From contig DAKD01000033.1 of NCBI GenBank assembly GCA_002499085.1, positions 1-13,563 of the forward strand: a stretch of 13,563 nt of DNA. The letters run 5' to 3'. Source of the stretch: Methanomassiliicoccales archaeon UBA280 (lineage in GTDB: Archaea; Thermoplasmatota; Thermoplasmata; SG8-5). The notes beneath the pieces are model-generated. The model was not told the origin of the DNA, made no database searches, and was given only the letters and a program-made list of their open reading frames with translations. The position numbers and the translations under genes were made by a program. Below are positions 4,777-10,561 of the stretch, piece by piece (within the stretch, counting starts at the first letter, position 1; the number at the start of each line of letters is the position of its first letter).

Positions 4777-6285
4777 ATGGAAGTAAAATTGGCCGGTTAT
4801 AACATAGATTCCTCCATCATCGAGAGGATGCGGGCCGCCGAAAGCCTCAAAGGCCTGCCGCTGACTCCCGAGACTGTTGCGGTGGCCTATGCCAGGATAA
4901 GCAGGGATCCGTCCCCGGTCACTGAGCTGAGGAAGAAATCCATAGACGACGTGGAGGCCGCCAGGAGATCCGCCAGGAGCATCGTGTTCGAGATGAACCA
5001 TCAGTCGGTGGCCGAGCATGCTGTGTTCAACTTTGACATCCTTGACATCTCAAGGCTTTGCGTGGAGTCTCTCGAATGGCACAGGCTCTGCTCATACACG
5101 GAAAAGTCCCAGAGATACCAGGAACTGGTGGGGGACTATGTCCTTCCGAAGGAGTTCGAAGGGGAGGCAAGACCCCTGTTCGATAGGGCAATGAAGGACC
5201 AGAACGAACTTTACGCGAAAGCCTTCAAGGTCCTTCTGGATTACTTCAAGGGGAAGCATCCCAACATGCTGGAGAAGAAATCGGACAGAAGGACTGTCGA
5301 GGGATATGCCAAGGAGGATGCCAGATACGCCGTGAGCCTTGCCACCAAGGCCCAGCTGGGATTCACTGCCAACGCCCGCAACCTGGAGTACCTGATAAGG
5401 CGCATGAGAGGCAACCCCCTCAGTGAGGTGAAGGCCCTGGGGGAGGAATTTTTCAGACTTGCGGGGAATGTCGCGCCCTCGCTCATACTTCTCACTGACC
5501 CTGCGGAGTATCTGAAGGAGTTCGGCAGGCCCCTGAACGACGATTATTTCATCAAGACCCATCCCAACGCATCAAGGCTGGCCTCGGAGACCATGGGCCG
5601 CTGCGCATCCCCGGGCCGGGAATTCCCCTCCAACGGCGATGTCAAGCTGATAGATTGGACCGGGAAGGCGGACAGGGCCATCCTGGAGGCAATCCTTCAC
5701 TCCCATACCCTGGCTTCGGCTGAAGCGTGCCGGGCGGCAGCAGACAGGCTGATTGAGGAGGGAGGAGCCGAGGAATTCATCCGCAATTACCTAGTCTATT
5801 CGAACCCATGGGAGTCGGCGACGAGGGAGTTCGAGTTCGCGGACTTCACCTTCGAGGTCGTGCTGAGCTCGGCTTGCTACGGGCAGATGAAGAGGCACAG
5901 GATGTCCTCCCAGCTTGTCCAGGAATACGACCCAAAACTTGGATTCACATATCCCCCGTCAGTGATCGAGACAGGCCTGAAGCGGGATTTCGAGGAGAAT
6001 TACAGGCAGAGCTCGGAAGCGTATTACGAGCTCTCGAAGTACAACCGGGCAGCAGCCCAGTACGTGCTCACGAACGGGCACAGGCGAAGGATGCTCATCA
6101 GGGCGAACTCGCGCGAATTGCATCACATATCCAGGCTGAGGGAGGACGCCCATGCCCAATGGGACGTGAGAAAGGTTTCCGGGGACATGCTGGCACTTGC
6201 CAGGGAAAAGAGCCCTCTGAGTCTGATGCTGGCATGGGGAAAGGACCGGCTCCCGGAGAAGAAGAGGGAGCTGCTGGGGAGCTAG
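4777..6285 (+). CDS. thyX: Tandem-domain ThyX-like FAD-dependent thymidylate synthase
   Basis: A 502-residue protein with two ThyX-like halves; single-domain ThyX is about 220-250 residues. ThyX methylates dUMP to dTMP using FAD, NADPH and methylene-tetrahydrofolate. Half 1 (about 60-235) has EWHRLCSYTEKSQRY (100-114), aligning with the ThyX signature RHRx7S: Trp101 replaces the first Arg, while S111 is kept. The later part EDARYAVSLATKAQ..NARNLEYLIRR (180-209) matches the family's second motif. Half 2 (about 335-470) has KRHRMSSQLVQEY (372-384) with an intact RHR, but Glu383 where the signature Ser should be, then NSRELHHISRLREDAHAQW (444-462), a strong match to the substrate-binding end. 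The two halves have lost opposite parts of the motif. A true thymidylate synthase is likely but not certain; a paralogous flavoenzyme is possible. It is transcribed alone from its own TATA box. Confidence 0.85.
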   Translation: MEVKLAGYNIDSSIIERMRAAESLKGLPLTPETVAVAYARISRDPSPVTELRKKSIDDVEAARRSARSIVFEMNHQSVAEHAVFNFDILDISRLCVESLEWHRLCSYTEKSQRYQELVGDYVLPKEFEGEARPLFDRAMKDQNELYAKAFKVLLDYFKGKHPNMLEKKSDRRTVEGYAKEDARYAVSLATKAQLGFTANARNLEYLIRRMRGNPLSEVKALGEEFFRLAGNVAPSLILLTDPAEYLKEFGRPLNDDYFIKTHPNASRLASETMGRCASPGREFPSNGDVKLIDWTGKADRAILEAILHSHTLASAEACRAAADRLIEEGGAEEFIRNYLVYSNPWESATREFEFADFTFEVVLSSACYGQMKRHRMSSQLVQEYDPKLGFTYPPSVIETGLKRDFEENYRQSSEAYYELSKYNRAAAQYVLTNGHRRRMLIRANSRELHHISRLREDAHAQWDVRKVSGDMLALAREKSPLSLMLAWGKDRLPEKKRELLGS

Positions 6286-6295
6286 TTTTAGCAGT

Positions 6296-6341
6296 TCAAG
6301 AAAAAGTTAAAAATAGAAAAGCCGGCGTTCAAAAGAACGCC
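6296..6341 (-). terminator. Hairpin plus T-rich tail between convergent genes
   Basis: GGCGTTC (6324-6330) and GAACGCC (6335-6341) form a perfect 7-bp stem with a 4-nt loop. Read on the minus strand it follows the surface-protein stop by 15 nt and is followed by T-runs (CTTTTC, ATTTTTAAC, TTTTT). This is the expected form of a terminator for the minus-strand gene. The plus-strand ThyX gene has only a short TTTT just after its stop. Confidence 0.65.
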
Positions 6342-6356
6342 AGTATTCCTGTCGGG

Positions 6357-9300
6357 TTACCCGTTGACCGTCCAAATTGAATCTGCGGTCACATGCACCC
6401 ACAGTCCCTGCCCCGGGCTCAGCACGTAGTTCGGCCCGGCCTCCATCAGCAGGGTTGGTGAGCCTTGGTCCATCACTTCTACCCGGTCCGCCCCAGTGCC
6501 CCAGAGGGCTACGCTGACTGTTATGCCTGTCTTCAGGGTCGGGTAGCCTACGAAGTTCCAGCCTGTGTGCAGGGCAATCTGGGTGGAGGTTCTCTCGACT
6601 CCGAACAATGGCAGTTCGGCAGAGGAGCTCATGTGCAGCCACAGCGCCATCGTGTGGTCCACTTCATGAAGGTCGTTGACCGAGCTTCCGGGCCTGTAGG
6701 ATTTCCAGGGGTCTGCGGCATCGGTCGAGTCATAGTACTTGGCCGAGTCCCAGAGACCTGTTATCGGGGAGAGGACCCTTTCAATCGCCCCATTGTCAAG
6801 CTGGACGGGGAAGGATATAAGGTTCCAGCCTGGGGCGAGCTGCATTGTGTACGCACTCATTCCCGGGGGAGAGCTCATCATCTTGAACTCGCTGAAGTGT
6901 TCGGTGTCGCCCCATATGAGGTCTCCGAGGGTATCAACGCCACCCGGCTCGAGTGGCTCCAGCCTCTCGGTGTAGGCGTTGTACACCCAGAGCCTCAGAC
7001 TGTCCTCGGACACATTCGCCGGTATGTCGTCCTCGGTATAGGACACATCGATATGCGCATATGTCATTGCCACGATTGCGTTCCCGCTGGGTATGAACTC
7101 CAGGTCCTTGCCGCCGGTGGCGTTCCGGTGCTCCACGATAAGGAAGTTGATGCCCGAGATATCGGAAACCGTGTTCAGGCCGATGGTGACGTTCGTCTCT
7201 GTGGAGCTCATCTCCACGAAACAGGCAGCAGTTTGCATCCCGGTGAATGAGTCGATGGCCACGTAATCAGTGGGAGAGACCATGATCGCATCCAGTTTTT
7301 CATTGAACAGGCCGTTTATGGATATGTCCAGGGTGTAGGTTTTCGACATATCTGCGGTGTCGAACACAGCAGTGAATGTGCCATCGCCTGCCACAGCATC
7401 GGAATGGGTTCCATCGTCGTACATGGGTCGGACAAAGGTTCCCCAGTGGACATGGCTGGACAGTGAGGCGAATATGGACTCGACCCCGACCGGGTTGAGA
7501 ACGTCCGTCGTCACGGTCAAGTCCGTGCCGCCGGCCAGTATGTTGGCCGATAGCGCGACCGAGCCAACCTCCGGCATCTGCGGAACCGGGGAATCAAGGA
7601 AGAACTTGTCCTTCGCGTCATAGTTCTCGCCCTGGAGGTATCCGGGTTTCGTGGCGATGGCGTTTATCCGGTATGTTCCGGCGGCTGAAGCGTTCGTGAA
7701 GGGATAGCTGCCCACATAGATTCCCTCATAGGCTTCGGTGAGCGAGACCGAACTGTTGGCGCCGGTCGGGTCGATGACAAAGGCGGAAACGGATGCGCCG
7801 CTGATTAGTTGGCCCAGATAGGTCACTTTCACGATTATGTCCGCATGGTCGTCCGTGCCCGTGACGTACTTCTGCTTGTCGGAGCTGGCCTTTACTTTGA
7901 GCTTGCCGCAGGGCTCGGCGATGGAAAGGACCCTGGACGCGATGTTGTTCAGGATGTTCACATCCACAGGTTCGGAGTCGGTTATGTCGACGATGATGTC
8001 ATGGTCACCTGTTATGTTGGCAAGCCATTTGGCCGAGACTTGGGTCGATTCGCCCACAGGAACGAAAACCTCGTATTCGCGGTAGATGAGGTTATCGGGG
8101 TCGATTACATCAAGGTAGAGGGAAACTGTGCACATCGCATCGATCTGTCCGATGTTTCTGACCGTTGCTTCTATTGTGATTTCGTCCCATTTGTCTGGAC
8201 TCGTGTCGGAGAAGGTTATGTCATCCTGAGATATCGAAAGGTCGCAGACAGGACCGCTGATAGTTGTCCCGGTAGTAAAATGCCATCCATATGTTCGAAG
8301 GAACAGGAATATGTCATCACTCCCATTGCGGTCATCGGTCCAAGTTATGATATTCTCGTAAATATTTGGTTGGGATTGTCCATTAGGATTTGTACATAAA
8401 GGAACTTCATAACCTATGGTGAGATCATACATATAAATGTCAGAATTACCATTTCTATAATCACTCCATACAACAATATTTTTGTAAATATCTGGATTAT
8501 GCTGATTACCTGGTGCAGTACAGAGAGGTGATGTGGTATTCGTTGATATGTTGTGGATAAAAAGATCTCGGCTGGTCGCATTCAGTCCCCAATCCATCCA
8601 GACAATATTGTCACCGTAAATCGCAGGATTATCCTGGTCTGTTGGATCCAGGCATATTGGAGTTTCATTCCCAGTCGATAAATCATACATGTAAATGTCC
8701 TTGTTACCGTTTCTTTGATCGACCCAGACAATCTTATCACCATAAATCGCAGGTACGTATTGTTGACCATGGCCAATACAAATTGGAGTTTCATTTCCTG
8801 TTGACAGGTCATACATATATATATCAGAAATCCCACTTCTCCAATCCAGCCATACAATTTTATTACCATAAATATCTGGGATATACTGGTTGCCTGGTGC
8901 TAGACAAATAGGAAACTCTGTACTGTTTGATAAATTGTAGGCATATATATCACTCTCAGTGAGTGGAATATTTCTATAATCACACCAAACAATCAAATCA
9001 TCGTATATGTCAGGCATTAATTGGTTGGATGAATTTGTGCATATTGGGGTTTCCACATTTGTTGACAAATTATACATGTAGACATCTCTGTAGGTTGGGG
9101 GAACGATATTTTCATTTCTGTCATCATACCAGATGATTTTATCCTCATATATTTCTGAACCGGCTTGTTCTTCAATTTCTGTGCAAATTGGTATTTCAAT
9201 ACCACCGTTTCCTTCCAACCGGTTGCCAGCCAAGTCAGTGGCGGTATCATCCACCTGACAGTAATATGAATTGTTGATTACCATTAACCCATTCAATGAG

Positions 9301-10418
9301 TAAGTCATCTCATCTCCTGCCCCGTTCCATGTAAATGTTCCATTCACATGAGGATAAATATGAAATGCATTTTCGACGCTTAACTGATTCATTTGCTCAC
9401 TGAATTGGACTATAATGTCAGTATTGATGCTGACATTTAGCTGGCCTTCGGATGGGGAGGTTGATATAATTGTTGGATTTATAAAATCCATTGGCGCCAT
9501 CAGCGGGTAGTTGTCCTGGCCACCGGTGAAGTAATAGGGCGTGTCCCCTATGCCGTCGCCATTGCCATCGTTGCCGCTGTAGTCGCTCCAATAGTTTCCG
9601 CCTGAGGGGTAGCCGTTGTCCCAGGAATTGAAGTTGTCATTGGAGGCTTGGAACGCATTGTCCATGAAATTGTTGTGGTATATCTCATTGTAATCGGATT
9701 CAACGGTCTTGATCCCGTTGTGGTTGCTCGATAGAATGTTGCCGGTAATCAGGTTCTCATCCGCGTAAATGAGATATATGCCGTCATCCCCGGAGAGGGA
9801 TACATGGTTTTCGATGACTGCATTGTTGCTGGAGGTATATAGATAAATGCCAGAGTCGAGGTTCGATGACGCCTGGTTATTGATTATCGTATTGTTGTTA
9901 GATACAGATATGACGATGCCGACGTCGTTGTTCGATGCGGTGTTGTTGGCGACGGTGATGTCCACACAGGAAAAGATGGCCATCCCGGAGCCGGCATTTC
10001 CTAGCAGCACATTCCCGCTGACAGTGCTCCCGTAGACCGAATCCAGCGCCAATCCGCGGTTGTCGGAATCGTGCAGGAAGCAATTCCGCACTTCGAAATA
10101 ATATGTTGTAGAACCGATGCCAATGCAGTTCATTGACCCGGTTCCGTTGATGTCGTAGTTCTCGATGATGTATGGATCCGCTTCAGTCCCTGCCCCGTCC
10201 CACCCTTCGGCCAGCGCCATGCTAGCGAACTCCGCGTTGGAGTTAATCTGTATCGGCGCGTGCGGGACGTACATCGGCGATGTGCCATCACCCGGGACGA
10301 TGCCCGAAACGGCCAGGCTCGCAAATGTCGATAAGACCATCGCAATCCCAATGACCACAGCTATTTCTTTCCTCCGCATGTCCCTCAGTACCTCATAGGC
10401 ATCAGACCTTGATAACAT
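6357..10418 (-). CDS. Large secreted surface protein: beta-helix, 7-repeat beta-propeller, CARDB, GWN repeats
   Basis: A 1353-residue exported protein. ATG 10418 is preceded by a strong AGGAGG (10425-10430, 6 nt away); a second ATG at codon 14 is a weaker alternative. Order: basic N-terminus and signal segment (about 17-42); NosD-like right-handed beta-helix (about 75-305), many Asn/Gly/Val rungs, closing with GGNYWSDYSGNDGNGDGIGD; Ig-like domain of the Big_5 type (about 312-408); seven TolB-like repeats of 42-48 residues (about 408-706), consensus IYGDKIVWxDxRNGNxDIYMYDLSTGxExPIC, probably a seven-bladed propeller; CARDB-type domain (about 724-835); two Ig-like domains (about 838-945 and 950-1050, with DDGTHSDAVAGDGTF); a beta-rich domain (about 1062-1182); and a duplicated module with GWNLISFP (1197-1204) and GWNFVGYP (1286-1293). 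There is no C-terminal TM. Probably cell-surface adhesion or carbohydrate binding; the ligand is unknown. DNA encoding the Ig and propeller part is clearly more AT-rich than its flanks. Confidence 0.88.
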   Translation of the reverse strand: MLSRSDAYEVLRDMRRKEIAVVIGIAMVLSTFASLAVSGIVPGDGTSPMYVPHAPIQINSNAEFASMALAEGWDGAGTEADPYIIENYDINGTGSMNCIGIGSTTYYFEVRNCFLHDSDNRGLALDSVYGSTVSGNVLLGNAGSGMAIFSCVDITVANNTASNNDVGIVISVSNNNTIINNQASSNLDSGIYLYTSSNNAVIENHVSLSGDDGIYLIYADENLITGNILSSNHNGIKTVESDYNEIYHNNFMDNAFQASNDNFNSWDNGYPSGGNYWSDYSGNDGNGDGIGDTPYYFTGGQDNYPLMAPMDFINPTIISTSPSEGQLNVSINTDIIVQFSEQMNQLSVENAFHIYPHVNGTFTWNGAGDEMTYSLNGLMVINNSYYCQVDDTATDLAGNRLEGNGGIEIPICTEIEEQAGSEIYEDKIIWYDDRNENIVPPTYRDVYMYNLSTNVETPICTNSSNQLMPDIYDDLIVWCDYRNIPLTESDIYAYNLSNSTEFPICLAPGNQYIPDIYGNKIVWLDWRSGISDIYMYDLSTGNETPICIGHGQQYVPAIYGDKIVWVDQRNGNKDIYMYDLSTGNETPICLDPTDQDNPAIYGDNIVWMDWGLNATSRDLFIHNISTNTTSPLCTAPGNQHNPDIYKNIVVWSDYRNGNSDIYMYDLTIGYEVPLCTNPNGQSQPNIYENIITWTDDRNGSDDIFLFLRTYGWHFTTGTTISGPVCDLSISQDDITFSDTSPDKWDEITIEATVRNIGQIDAMCTVSLYLDVIDPDNLIYREYEVFVPVGESTQVSAKWLANITGDHDIIVDITDSEPVDVNILNNIASRVLSIAEPCGKLKVKASSDKQKYVTGTDDHADIIVKVTYLGQLISGASVSAFVIDPTGANSSVSLTEAYEGIYVGSYPFTNASAAGTYRINAIATKPGYLQGENYDAKDKFFLDSPVPQMPEVGSVALSANILAGGTDLTVTTDVLNPVGVESIFASLSSHVHWGTFVRPMYDDGTHSDAVAGDGTFTAVFDTADMSKTYTLDISINGLFNEKLDAIMVSPTDYVAIDSFTGMQTAACFVEMSSTETNVTIGLNTVSDISGINFLIVEHRNATGGKDLEFIPSGNAIVAMTYAHIDVSYTEDDIPANVSEDSLRLWVYNAYTERLEPLEPGGVDTLGDLIWGDTEHFSEFKMMSSPPGMSAYTMQLAPGWNLISFPVQLDNGAIERVLSPITGLWDSAKYYDSTDAADPWKSYRPGSSVNDLHEVDHTMALWLHMSSSAELPLFGVERTSTQIALHTGWNFVGYPTLKTGITVSVALWGTGADRVEVMDQGSPTLLMEAGPNYVLSPGQGLWVHVTADSIWTVNG
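8290..9190 (-). repeat. Tandem coding repeats of about 126-144 bp (beta-propeller blades)
   Basis: Seven imperfect repeats encode one blade each. The blade-ending PIC/PLC cysteines fall at residues 412, 460, 505, 547, 589, 633 and 675, giving spacings of 48, 45, 42, 42, 44 and 42 codons. The middle blades are most alike at the DNA level (for example TCATACAT followed by an ATGTAAATGTC-like string recurs), suggesting recent internal duplication. They are in-frame protein repeats, not a CRISPR array: there are no constant units with unrelated spacers. Confidence 0.85.
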
Positions 10419-10454
10419 TTTCTGCCTCCTAGGTCGGAATAATTCATTTGAGGA

Positions 10455-10460
10455 ATATAA
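10455..10460 (-). promoter_or_regulatory. TATA box of the surface-protein gene
   Basis: On the minus strand the sequence reads GCTTATATTCC. Transcription would begin near 10431, just before the AGGAGG ribosome site, giving a very short leader of about 13 nt. Confidence 0.6.
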
Positions 10461-10471
10461 GCATTTCTAGT

Positions 10472-10521
10472 TTTTGCACCATAAAACAATAAAAATAATT
10501 TCAATAATTTTTGGTGTAAAA
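10472..10521. promoter_or_regulatory. Imperfect inverted repeat between divergent promoters (candidate operator)
   Basis: The left arm TTTTGCACCATAAAA (10472-10486) and the reverse complement of the right arm (10508-10521), TTTTACACCAAAAA, share the form TTTT[G/A]CACCA..AAA. The arms are about 36 bp apart centre to centre and lie between the two TATA boxes. The GC-containing CACC/GGTG cores stand out from otherwise AT-rich DNA. This would suit binding of a dimeric winged-helix protein such as the adjacent regulator, but that is inference. Confidence 0.4.
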
Positions 10522-10531
10522 GAACAAAAAG

Positions 10532-10539
10532 TTTAAATA
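10532..10539 (+). promoter_or_regulatory. TATA box of the STAND regulator gene
   Basis: TTTAAATA preceded by an A-rich BRE (aacaaaaag). Its centre is about 26-27 nt before GTG 10562, which predicts a leaderless mRNA starting at that GTG; no ribosome site is present upstream. Confidence 0.65.
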
Positions 10540-10561
10540 TAATAAAATCGATTTCACATCC

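Noticed and set aside
6465..7250. 261-codon plus-strand ORF opposite the surface-protein gene
   Set aside because: Antisense to clear Ig-like and GWN modules; the composition is typical of a shadow frame.
8290..9190. CRISPR-like regular repeats
   Set aside because: The periodicity is 126-144 bp, always in frame, and encodes propeller blades with divergent repeats; there are no short identical repeats with unique spacers.
10487..10545. AT-rich stretch as a possible replication origin element
   Set aside because: It is short, has no repeated origin-box-like sequence or nearby orc1/cdc6 gene, and is fully explained as a pair of divergent promoters.
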